Shown here: positions 1-11,331 of the stretch, one piece after another
How positions within the stretch are numbered: position 1 is the stretch's first letter
How the letters are laid out: each line of letters opens with the position of its first letter
Assembly: GCA_013398275.1 (NCBI GenBank)
Contig: VZSE01006618.1
Location: 290,486-354,485, forward strand
DNA length: 64,000 bases
Reading direction: 5' to 3'
Source of the DNA: Promerops cafer
Taxonomy: Eukaryota; Chordata; Aves; Passeriformes; Nectariniidae
Notes under the pieces: model-generated
Databases searched by the model: none
What the model was told of the DNA's origin: nothing
The model's input: only the letters and a program-made list of their open reading frames with translations
Translations under genes and position numbers: made by a program

Positions 1-450
1 TCCCCCCCCCACAGTTCCGAAGCACAATCGCCCCGAAAAGAACTGGGCTTTTGCCTTTTATCTTGACGGGAGAAGAGCGGTGGCCCGGCGCCCTCCCTAG
101 CGGGATCCGCGCTGCTGCGCCGACCCCAGAGCCGAGCTGCGGGAGCTCCCAACCCCGCCGACTCAAGCGCCTCGCACCCGGCCAGCCTCCCGTTAGCTGT
201 GCTCTTGCCTCACTTACTTTTTGCCCCTCGGGGGTTAGAGTGGATTTTAGACACCGACCCGACCTGTCCTGATACTGTCTCAGATAGTTGGCTTAGTATG
301 TGTGCTGGATGACATCCCTCCCTTTCCCCTCGGCTACCTGAGACCAGTCCCAAAAGGGCTGAGGGAAGCCACCGCCCCGGAGTTTCTCCTTCCTCAAACC
401 TTGCATCCTCGAGCACCACTAGCACGCCTCACTCCTGCTCTTTTTACTTG
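1..450. promoter_or_regulatory. GC-rich segment, possible promoter flank
   Basis: Positions about 60-420 are GC-rich with scattered CpGs. The open frames here on both strands have no recognisable domain. By synteny this is close to where the PRDM6 5' end would lie on the minus strand, but no PRDM6 N-terminal coding sequence is visible. Confidence 0.35.
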
Positions 451-1405
451 GTTACAGAGCAGTGCAAGAAGTATGCCAGAGAGAGATGCAACCTGTGGCG
501 AGAAACTTCTCATTTCTAGTGACTTTTCGTCCCCACTCTGCTTAGAAACTTGTGTTTCCTGCCCCGCTGCTCAGTTGTTGAGCTCACGTATCAGTGAGTA
601 TTTAACAGGTTTGGGGCTTTTTTCAATTTCTTTCCTAAACCATATGAAAAAACAGACAAGAACTATGATCTCTTAGGTATATAGCACGTACATAGTATGC
701 CCTGCATTTAGGATAAAATTCACAAACTGTTTATCTTACCAAAACATCTCTTTTGTGTCAGAAGAGCCCTCGTAGACAGGTGTTATGCTTACACTGAATG
801 CACCATTGCCTACAAAAGTAACGTGTGAGCGTGTAAAATGTTTTCACCATTCTCCCCACCCTGTTTCTAGTTTGTTTCTTTCCCACCCTTCACTCTCGCA
901 GAGCCTGGGAAAGCTGCTGCTGTTTAGACTTTGTCTGTGTCTAAGGCAGGACATTTTAACACAAATTTGAACAGGGCTGGGGCAAAAAATGTTTTGACTG
1001 GAGTCATTTTGACAAGGTCATCCGTCATCTGCTGTATAGATTGATAACACCTAAATTAAAGGCAAACACTAGTAGGAACACCCCCAGCACCCATTTTTAG
1101 GGGTTATAAAGTTGGATATAAAAACCTTCTTTAAGTCTTTGATCAATTCCATCATGCAATATGTAATAATTTTCATTTCTCTCGCCCTATTAATCCTCTT
1201 CCTGTAGTTCTGCAGCGCTATCGCTCAGCTCGGGGACAGAGGTGCGGGCTGGGAGTCTGTTCGCACCGTCGCTGGTGGTCAGTGTTGGGTGCACTGACAG
1301 TGGGTGCGCTTGGTTTTCTCTGTTTTCACTGCATTAATAGAATGTCTCGTCCCTACCCAACTCCTTCCTGGTCACAATTTTATTCCGTCCCATCCAACTC
1401 TTTCA

Positions 1406-1413
<8 letters not shown>

Positions 1414-1452
<39 letters not shown>

Positions 1453-1456
1453 GTCN
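1414..1456. repeat. Poly-T run next to an N
   Basis: A run of 36 T (1414-1449) is followed 6 bp later by a single N at 1456. The N is more likely a collapsed gap or sequencing failure at the homopolymer than a one-base ambiguity. Confidence 0.85.
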
Positions 1457-1774
1457 AACGTGCACATCTGTGCTATGGTTGCTCTCCTTACTGGACTTCT
1501 TTCGAAAATACTGAATTGCTTTTAGTGGTAGCAATCTCAAAAAATCATTTCGCGCTAGAAAAATGTGATGAAGTAGAGGAAAGATCCTAACTAATGGACT
1601 TAAGTACATTGTCAATACCTGCATTTGCTTCGAGTTGTTAACAGAAGTATTCCATGAGGGTTCATATTCAGGAGTACTTCAATCTGTTGCTTTTGGCATT
1701 TTTTTAACAGACAGAAACGTAGCGCTTTGAGAGATCAAGGTGGCAGAATAAAATTTATAGTCTCCCTTGACACT

Positions 1775-2340
1775 CCGGGACCCTGCCGAACCAGAGGAGA
1801 GGAAGAAAGAAGGCTCGCCGTCTTTGCCGGTCCTCAGGCCGTGAGGACGGCAGGGAGGGAGCCGGTCCCCTCAGCAGCCCGGGCCCGCGTCCCCGGCTCT
1901 GCCCGCTGGTCCGGTCGGTCGCTCCGTAGGGCGGGGGCGGCGGGGGCCGGCAGGCACACTGCGCCTCGTAATTTGTCTTTTGTCCTTAGCGACAAGAAGT
2001 CCCGCTGCGCCGGGTCCGCTCGACCCAGGATGGGAGTGGAGGAGAGCACCCGCGGGGAAGGTCGGTGAGCCGCGGGTCAGCGCCGGTGCCGAGCGGCGGG
2101 CGACGAGAGCGGCGCTCCCTGCGCCGGGCCGGCGAGAAAGGCAGCGCCGTGTCTCGCCAGGGCAGAGGACGGCTTCTCGCCCAGCCTCTCCAAAATATCT
2201 CCGCTCCCGGCCCTTTCACTCCCTCGGGAAGAGCAGAGCAGGCAGATCCGCCAGCAGGGCTCCCAGACCTGAACCTGCACCTCCCCGGGGTGGCTTTAGC
2301 CAACCCTGACCTCTGGTCTCGCTTCTCCAGGCAGAGAGGT
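1775..2340. promoter_or_regulatory. CpG island A
   Basis: Dense CpG, high GC and overlapping stop-poor frames on both strands are typical of a CpG island. Within it, a pyrimidine tract ending in AG (just before 1990) and a following GGTGAGC donor-like site (about 2063) frame a short GC-rich block on the + strand. That could be an exon of a divergent noncoding transcript. Positional inference: promoter side of PRDM6 (minus strand). Confidence 0.55.
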
Positions 2341-2549
2341 TTCTGCGCGTCCTTTCTTGTCTCTACCGAGTTGGTCTATTTCTTACTATTTCTTAGGTTT
2401 GCTTTTGTTGAGAGGTATTTTTTTAATAATTTAAATAAAAACAAATTCTTTGCTCCTGAATGTAAAGATGAGAGGGGAAAAAAGAAGGAAAGCTTTAACT
2501 ACTGCCATCTCCTTCATCTTCTCTCAGGCTTTTTCATTATTTAGAGGAC

Positions 2550-3300
2550 GAGTGCTGAAACAAATCACATTGACCATTTAGAAGGCGATCAAACCTTTAT
2601 AAAAATCCATCGCCTACGAATCGATTGGTGAATATTTGCTAGGAATTTGTTCAAAAGAAATAAATAAGGAGGGTAAGTGTATTAAATACAAAGGGGGAAC
2701 ACGGTGGTGTTTTTCTTCATTGATTAATGACCTCTAAAATAAAACAAGCGGGAAGAGGAGCCAAGATCGATAAATTAACTACCCAAATTCATCATTTTCC
2801 CTGCGATTTTTTTTTTCCTTTTAGGGTGTTTGGTTGTGTTTTGTGGGGTTTTCTGCTTTCTTTTCTTTTTTTTTCTTGCTTTGTTGGGTTTTATTTTGTA
2901 AACAATACCTATGAAGGATGCCTTTCTCTTTGGAAACTCGAAGGCTTTATTTTAGGCTTGGGTTAGAAAAGGGAGCTAAACCCGTTTTAGCAAGGGATTG
3001 AATCGGGGACACCCTATCTGATTTCGTTTGACACACAATTAAAAAGTTTGCCTTTCATATTAATTAATTCTCCTGATCTGGGGAAGACAAATGGTCGGTT
3101 ACCTCTGACAGGAGTCCGATAAAGGATTCAGCAGCTTTCCTTCTTGCCCTAGGCGTCTCCTCATTCCAGTTTTAAGGTCACGAGCGGCCGAGTTAATAAT
3201 TCATTAATATAGACATTTATTCAGATGGGATTCACGGGGATTCGCGCTCTCCTACATCTCACCATTCGGATTCCAGTTCCCCTCGAAGAGAAGAAGAGGG
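2550..3300. promoter_or_regulatory. Candidate conserved noncoding element
   Basis: Between two CpG islands lies AT-rich but not low-complexity DNA. It has several homeodomain-type cores (TTAATTAATT near 3060, TTAATAATTCATTAAT near 3195) and a GATAA-containing stretch near 3120, with a poly-T/G tract in the middle (2811-2895). Its composition resembles developmental enhancers near PRDM genes. No coding potential is seen. Conservation itself cannot be shown from one sequence. Confidence 0.35.
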
Positions 3301-3304
3301 GGAG

Positions 3305-3910
3305 GAGAAGGGATGGGAAGGCTCTTCACAATGGCTCTACACGGACTTATCTCTACACACGTGTTTAAAACGTGGTGCTCCCAACGCGAGCCCTGCCGGG
3401 GCAGCGAGCCCCGCTCAGGCGGGCCCCACTCCCCAGGCCCAAGCGGCGGCCGAGGGCAGGGCGGCCTGGTGGCACCCGAGCCTTTCCCGAGCCTTTCCCG
3501 AGCCGAAGCCAGGCACTACCCCCCCTCTTCTACTTCCCCAGAATCAGCAAGCGGCCGAAGCGCAGCAAGAGTCGGTGAAATTGCCCGAAAAAGCCGCTGG
3601 CAGCGCGCCCCGGGGCCGGGCACGGGGCGCAGCGCAGAGAGGGCTGCAGCCCCGGGGCAGCCGCGACCGCGGAGCCGGGGGTCGCTGCCGGGGGTGTCAG
3701 CTGGGGTCGNTCGGGACGGGCGCCCGGCCCCCGTGTGACACGGGTGACACCGCCCAGCTGCCCTCCCCACGGTGCGCGGAGCTGCGGCGGGCGCAGGAGC
3801 CGTCGGTCCCCCGGGGCGCCCAGGGGCTGAAGGGGCTCCTCCACGAGAGAGAAGTGTGTCCCTTCCTTGGGAGCAGGTGGTAAGAGGCTGTCCGAGGGGG
3901 TCTGCTGCCG
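3305..3910. promoter_or_regulatory. CpG island B with an N
   Basis: This segment is strongly GC-rich and CpG-dense, with an N at 3710. Reading frames are open on both strands, as expected from the composition, and none shows a known domain. Together with island A it likely marks a promoter or first-exon area; PRDM6 on the minus strand is the syntenic candidate. Confidence 0.55.
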
Positions 3911-4330
3911 GGAAGAAAGGAAAACACCTGGCCACGTGGAACTGGACAGCGATTGCTAAATGATTTGGCAATGGCCACGAGGCAGATGCCAGCCAGATCC
4001 ATAATGACTTTCTGCCACTATTGACCTGATACGGATGTGAACTCGTGACCCTTGGGGCGAAACGCGCTCTAGTCTATTACCAATTCCCCCAGCCACCAAA
4101 TCCTCCTCACAGACAGATTCAAATATTTATGCCCGTCAACAAAACAAACTCTGCTCCAAGCAAGGCACACTGCAGATGGGATGAGGAAAGGAATTCTCAG
4201 TTGTAAAGACCAGCTAAAAATAAATCAAGTCATGGCATGAAGGAAGTTGCCATGACAAATTTGGGTTAATTTCATTCCTACTTTCACACAGAACCCATTT
4301 GAAAGTACTCTCAATTACTTGAGAATTATA

Positions 4331-4475
4331 CGTGGGGTTTTTGGTTTTGTTTTGGTGAGTTTTTTTTCTTTCATTTTTGGTGTTTGGGTTTATTTTGTTT
4401 TGTTTTGATTGGTTGGGTTTGGGGTCTTGTTGTTTTTCTGGGGTTTTGTTGTTGTTTGTTTGTTTTTTCCTTTTT
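4331..4475. repeat. G/T-rich low-complexity tract
   Basis: About 145 bp are made almost only of G and T, with many GGTTTT and GGGTTT groups. A similar tract lies at 5106-5196. The long lysine/asparagine-rich frames on the opposite strand are artefacts of this composition. Confidence 0.8.
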
Positions 4476-5105
4476 AAACCCAAAGATAGTGTTTGATCTA
4501 TAATGCAGTACTTCAAGATATTTTCCAGATAGGACTCTAGAACTTAAAATCCATTCTCTGGGTAATAACAGGACTAATAAGCAGAATAATTTAATCACCT
4601 CTGACATCTTTAAGGCCAGCTTTTGTGGTTTTTCGATGTTTGCAATCTCAGTGCACATTCTTACATGTATTTCATTCAACAATTTTTTAAAAAGTGTTAA
4701 AGGGAGCAGTCTGAAAGGCAGACTTCCTTTAAAATCCCTGATGTCAAGCCTTCCAAAACCAAGTGAGTCAACATTTTGAATGCAACTCTGGGTGGCTACT
4801 TCAAGCAGCAAAACAGTCTAGAGAGTTTTCCTTTACTTTATCTAAAAATAGCTCTCAGAAACACAGAATCTATTAAACATGATTTTTTGCATGTGACATA
4901 AGAGCGATAAGGTCTGGACAAAACTGCCATAATATTTGCAGAAATAAATGGAGATTATGGGGTTTCTTTCCAATTTTGGTGCAGGATTATAGTCGTGACT
5001 CAATGTTTTGGACAGAAAAACCTCACATTCTCTGTTTTCCATTTAAGTACTTTTTCAAAACATTTACTTTTCTAACAGATTTCACCAGGCCTGAACTCTA
5101 GTAGT

Positions 5106-5196
5106 TTGTTTTGGTGGGGGGTTTTTTAGTAGGGAGAAGGTTTGGGGTTTTTGTTTGGTTTGGTTTTTCTTGTTTTATTTTGTTGAGTTTTTTTCC
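5106..5196. repeat. G/T-rich low-complexity tract
   Basis: This strand-asymmetric G/T stretch (GGTGGGGGG, GGGGTTTTTG and similar) resembles those at 2811-2895, 4331-4475 and 14399-14515. Confidence 0.75.
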
Positions 5197-5199
5197 CAA

Positions 5200-8100
5200 C
5201 TGAAACCACCACTGAATCTATTGATGGGGAAAGACTGACAGTTCCAGGGAACAAGAGTTCAAAGCAGGGATTGCCTCTTCCTTTGCTTTGTGTACCACGT
5301 GGTAGAAGGCTGCAGGTACAATTCTGAAATATCTGGCCTGCCAATGTTCACTGTTTCTTACTGGTCTATGTCTGGTAGATGATTTTTGCTTAAAATAAGA
5401 CCATATGTCAAACTAATTTCAGCAAGTCAGATTCTTGAATACAAGTGTTCATTCTGACACTATTATTCAGGAATAGCCATCTCGGATTTATGGTTTAATC
5501 CCAGCCAGCAGCTAGTCGCTCCTCCCCCACCAGTGGGATCAAAGAGAGAATGGGAAGGGTAAAAACCAGAAAACTCATGTTTTGAGACAAAAACAAGTTA
5601 ATAGGGAAAGCAAAAGCCATGCACACAAGCAAAGCAAAACAAGGAATTAATTCACTGATTCCCAAGGGCAGCCATCTCCAGGAGAGTGGGACACATAAAG
5701 GCGACTTGGGATGACAAACACCATTGCTGCAAGAATGCATCCCCTCTGCCTTCTTCCCCACCCCCCCTTATGTACTGACCATGATGTCAGGTGGTCTGGA
5801 ATATCCCTTTGCTCAGTTGGGGTCCCCTGTCCCAGCTGTGTCTCCTCCCAGCCTCTTGTGCACCCCCAAATTCCTCACCACTGTGGCAGCACGAACAGCA
5901 GAAAAGGCCTTGGCTCTGTGTAAGCCCTGCTCAGCAATAACAAAAACATCTCTGTGTTATCAACCCTGTGCTCAGCACAAATCCAAAACACAGCCCCAAA
6001 CCAGCCACTGTGAAGGAAATTACCCCAGCCAAACCCAGAACACTGGCAAAGTTTTGTGTGCAGAGAAGGAGCTGGGGAGACAGTAATAGTCCTGGGAGAG
6101 CTGCTAATGAGTACCATGATGTGTACCATGCATACTGTGAAAAATATCTGGTCACAGCTTTAGCACCAAGTAGGAAATCTTAGCTGCTGCAACATATTTG
6201 CTAGATAGCACTTCATGAGCAATGGGATTTTCTAGGTAAATGAATAAAACTGAACATTATATGAAGATAAATTCTCAAGGAATATCTAAATCAAGAACTG
6301 AAATACCTAAGTAATTACAGTAGAGTGCTTGACATTTCACCATGGTAGCTCTAGGTCAGTTTCCAATGCTTTACCAGATAAATGTTTGTTTCAGTTCTTC
6401 ATGTGCTTAAATATTTCCCATAAGTTATCTAGAACTATAAAAGTCCAAAACTGGATCCAGAAATACAGATGTTAAAAAAAATAAATGACACAGATAAAAC
6501 ATCTGGCTTTTCAATAGACAGCTAGCATACTGAAGCTGGCAATTTTCTGCAGCAAGGTTTACGTTCTGACATTCTCTAGTGTGAAATATTAAAAGCAGGG
6601 AGCCAAGACCAAAGCAGCTGATGTATGGAAATATATAGAATGACTACCCACTTAAGGTGTGGCCTAAGTACTTCATTGTGAAATCCTGCACTCTTCCCTT
6701 CTGACCAACAAGAATCAGTTTTTCTAGATTCCTGTTTGGCTTCTGGCCTTGTTATTTCGCCTTGTGCACCTGAGCTAAATCTATACTGAGAGCTAACCCC
6801 TTGATCAAAAAAGGCTTTCTGCAGACTATCACAGGTACTTAGCCTTCATCCACCTGAACTAATATTAAAAAAATAGACAACCCTAAAAGACAAAGCTCTA
6901 GAGACATTTTGTGAGCTATTCTACATTTTGGCTGGAATAGGTTAGGTGTTCTGCTACACTGGCAGTGGAAATATGGATTTTGGATTTAGAAAGAACAGAA
7001 AGCATAGACTGAGAGAAAACACTTTGGTTGCTGAGTTCAGTACATTGACATTGCAATCAACTGTGGAACAGCTGTTAACTCCAAAAAGTTTAAAAATAAA
7101 TAATTTCTTTCTACTGTATGCTGTAAGAGCTCTACCCTCTCCTTCTTCCCCTGAAAATACCCAATAAAAATCTTAGGGCTTTAAGTAGAAAAAAACCCCA
7201 AAACATAAAACTTCAGAATGCAATGCACCACAGGTAAAGAAGTGGAAAGTCAAGTGATGCTACTGCACTGAGAAAAGTGTTGGTTGAGTGAAAATGCCCA
7301 AGGGACCTTAGAAAGTGAATACCCCACACAGAACAGAAGAAATAAAAATGTTGAAGTGTAATGGTCAGGTTTATTCTATATACATAAAAAACCTTTTCCA
7401 CTTAAAACCATAATCCTCCCAAGACATTGAGCACATCAGTGCCCTTTTATTTATTCCTGATATTTGAAAGAAACACAAACACAAATAATTTATCAGAACA
7501 TGATTTTGTATTAAGAAAAAATAGAAAAAGCCCTGATACAAAGCATACCATGGTGGTGTATAAAGATCCAATGAAAAAAATGTGAGAGTCAGCCTAGAGC
7601 AGCTGGGATCAGGCAACACCTGTCCTGGCATTTTGGAGTGACCACTGAGGAAAATGAAGGGCTAAGCATCAAACAACGAGCAATAAAACTCCATCTAACT
7701 TCTTGACAAGAAATGATGCAGGAAAGCATCAGAGACTCAGGCAGTGGTTATCTGCACCCCTGCTGGGCACACTGCCTACAGGACAGCTAGAGGCCAGGAG
7801 GGCAGGAGGAACTTGACAGGAATGTGAAGACTCAGGTAGCATGCTGCTTCAGGCGAAGCCTGGGTGAAGCAGCAGGGACAAAAGTTTCAGCTTTGCCTGA
7901 CAACCACTGTAGACAAATCTCAGTTATTGGAGCCACTGGCTAAACTACGTTCCTTTGCAAGAACATGGCACATCCTACACAGCCACTGCTGTGGTCACAA
8001 GACCTCAGTTCCACCCTGAAGCCAAGAGCTAACCTTGGAATGCTGCTCCTCCCACACTCCATTTCTGGCATGCAAACAGTTCCTCTAGGAACATGTATGA

Positions 8101-10290
8101 GATATCTCCTTCCACTTAACCCCAAAAAGGATCACCACTGCTTCTTTTGTTCCAGTGAATGAAACTCATTGCTGATACATTGTCCTGATCCTCATGACAG
8201 CAGAGGCTGGACGTACTTGGAGTTTGCAAACTATGAAATTTGTTTTCCTGACACTCTTTTATGTTGGTTATTTAATTAAAAGTATGAGAAAGTGCAGTTT
8301 AAGACAGGTTCAACAGTTTTACAGGAAACTTACAGGCCCACACGTGAGTAGTAAGGTACAGGTGTTTCATACGTTGGTAACTTAACCAAAGTATTATACT
8401 TTCACTTTAAAATTTATTCTTAGAGCATAAGAGGCTCTTGTCCTGAAATAACTTTATCACATTTCTTCTGGAGCTTACAATCTACAGACAGCATTATGAA
8501 AAGAAATCCCATCCTTATTTAGTCCATACCAGCCAGACAAATGCAAAATATCCTTGGAGGCAGGTTAATATGGAAGGGACCTCCCACATTGTTTGTTCTG
8601 CTGGTTGAACTTGCTGTAATTTTTAGCTGTCAGGTGAAAAAAAAAAAGAACTATAAAAAGTTGGTAAATTCTTCTCTGCTGTGTGGAAGTCTCTGTGTAC
8701 GGTCTTTGTGTGACATTGAAGGCCACGAGAATTTGCAAAATGACCTCTACTGCTATATGTAAAGGCATCTGGGATCCATTTAATATTTCCTTGTCTACCA
8801 AATGCTCTACTAAAGAGAATGTGCTTAGTGCTAAACTTGAAAACTTCTTTACTGTCACCATATGTTAAGCTAATTTGTCATATAAATGCATTAATTTTTT
8901 ATTTTAAAGTTCCTAGTAGGACTGTTGTTTCCACCAGGGCCTTTATAAATTTCCAATTTTGCTAAAGTTAATAATTTCAACCTGTTATATTTATATTTCC
9001 AGGGAATGTAAAATAATTGAAGTCATGCTGTCAATATCATGTATGATAAGGAACTTAAGGGACAATCAGCCTATGCAGTTCAGTGGAGTTCTCATACAAG
9101 TCATTACTTGTGTTGCCTCTTTTCAGATATACAAACCCAAATCACACTTCTTAAATATAAACAGATTACTGAGCTATTTATGTGAAATAGATTTATAAAA
9201 TTCTGGAATGTTATCACTACTTTTCGTTGAAGTGGGTGAAACATTGGGTTAAACAACCCATTTCTCTGGTGAAACAGACTTATAATGCATGCCAGGCTAA
9301 TGTCCTCCAACATTCTAATGTCCTCCAACATTCAAAAGCTTGAATACTTCAGAGTAATTTCCCATCTATTCTGCACCTGCGTGGATTATTAAAACATGCC
9401 ACAAAAATCAATACAGTGGCACTACCTAAGATAAAATGCCCTAAAACCCATTGATAACATAAAAATATTAAGCTTTAGCTAATAGTATTTGTACTATACT
9501 ATATTTACACTAATACATACAAGTGATCTTCATTATAGACAGGAAATAAATGCAGCCATCACACAAATCCAATGTAATCTAAACCATGACATGTCCTAGA
9601 CATCTAAACTAAAACTGAAGTACTTTCAAAGATCCAACAGATTCTAGCAAGAAATTAATTTTACATTTTCTGTAGACAGATTTCTGTCCTTGTTCTTGAA
9701 CAGCAGATTCTAGTTACAGCTCCAGGGGGTGAGGTGACTACACTCCTGATCTTGCTCTTCTGCTCTGTTAAACTTCACATTCCTTGAGCAACCCTGGCAT
9801 GTTCTTTTTCAAACGTATTCTTCCTGCCATTTTCACTGTTGATTTGGTTGTCCAACATGTAATCTTGCTCTTCATGGGACTTTCAGAGAGTTCTTCAGAA
9901 CTGCAAAACCATTAGAGAACAGCAGAGGCAGGAAAGATGAGCAGCTAGCAAGAGAGTCAAAGACACTACTTTCAGAAATCAGCATCAGGAAATGTAAAGA
10001 TACAGACGTAGTGCCCAGAAAAAAAAAAAAAATTAGAAAAAAAATACAGATGATGTTTTTCCTGAGTACCTCCTAGTTTTTTCGGGCCACAAAACTGAAT
10101 AATAAAGGCTTGACACATTTAATGTAGGACTGTAATATTAGATTCCCTTCAGTGAATGCAGAGCAATGCGAGTAGTACAGACCATAACATAAACATTATA
10201 TTAAAACATTCCTTTTATGATTATATTTATAATTCCAAAGCAAAAAATTATAGGGCTAGAAGAGAGGAAGTACCTCAAGCAAAGACAAAG
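5200..10290. other. Intergenic DNA without recognised gene
   Basis: The DNA is AT-rich with only short, unconserved open frames. No splice-consistent homologous exon, RNA gene or clear transposon was recognised. A perfect 18-bp tandem doublet lies at 9298-9333. Confidence 0.6.
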
Positions 10291-10295
10291 CATAC

Positions 10296-10337
10296 ATCAT
10301 ATATAATATATAAGCTCCCTAATATATTATATATGAT
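10296..10337. repeat. AT-rich perfect hairpin
   Basis: The arms 10296-10311 and 10322-10337 are perfect reverse complements (16 bp) around a 10-nt loop. The arms are nearly pure A/T with one G/C pair near the base. This could extrude as a cruciform; a transposon terminal repeat cannot be excluded. Confidence 0.8.
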
Positions 10338-11290
10338 TTCTTCTTTTCTATTTAAGTTTTTGGTAATCAAGAGTAAAGATTAATAAGAGTGGGCAAGTTT
10401 TGGTGACATTAGTTCATCCCAAGGCTCACTGATTTCAGCAGGACAAGTGCTATAATAAACACTACCAGGAACTCAGAGTACAAGGCTTGCATTTTTAAAT
10501 CAAGTGTCCACTGTCCATCTTATTCCTAGAAAAGACTGAAGATTTGCAAGATGTGTCTTTGATCACATGCTTCAGACAGAAGAAATAAGAATCATTTTAA
10601 TACAGATTTATGCCATAACTAAAGACTGCAGTAATTCTCTTGAGTCATTTGGAGGGAAAATGATTCCTCAGCTATAACCACATGACCTGAAGAAATTACA
10701 GAATCATTATTACTTCTTTTGAAATTTGCCTAATCATGTACAAAGGGAGACAACATTCACAGACTAATTCAGAATAGCCTAAGAACCTCTTTCAGGTTCA
10801 GCATGAGAAGTAGGCCTTTCAGCAATGTCTGTTTAGTCTTTGAACAGGAACACTTTCAAAGACACATTTTTCAGAGTGTATCTTCCATGGAAGGTGCTCA
10901 AGGGGTATTTTCTGCAATAATTTTTATAAAAGAGAGTTTTCTAGAATGGTGAATGGTATGCCAATGTGTGTGTAGTCAATATAGTGTGCCCTGAGTACAA
11001 TTTGAACTCGAGTCACAGCACATTTATCCATTTATCTCCATTCATTTCTGTTAAAATCTTCACATTCGGACAGACATAGAATTCTGGAAATTAATCTGAC
11101 AGCTATGCATTATGTTACCTTTGTATCCTAAGAAGCAGATTGCAAATCAATAGGGGTTCAGTCAGAAGGAATAGACTCTGCACAAAACAGCATATGATAC
11201 TGGATTTATTAGATCTGGTTTAGCATTCAGTAGAATCTTGGAACATATCTGCATTTGCCAAATGACCAAATTATATACTTATACCAAGAT

Positions 11291-11331
11291 ACACACACAC
11301 ACACACAAACACACAAACACACACACACACA
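11291..11331. repeat. (CA)n microsatellite with AAC interruptions
   Basis: About 41 bp of AC repeats are interrupted by two ACAAAC units. Such loci are often length-polymorphic. Confidence 0.95.

Noticed and set aside
1..4000. PRDM6 coding exon
   Set aside because: Neither the N-terminal sequence nor any SET or zinc-finger motif is visible on the minus strand. Only promoter-like composition and synteny point to PRDM6.
4214..4811. Minus-strand lysine/asparagine-rich frames
   Set aside because: They are products of the G/T-rich tract on the opposite strand and show no domain or splice pattern.
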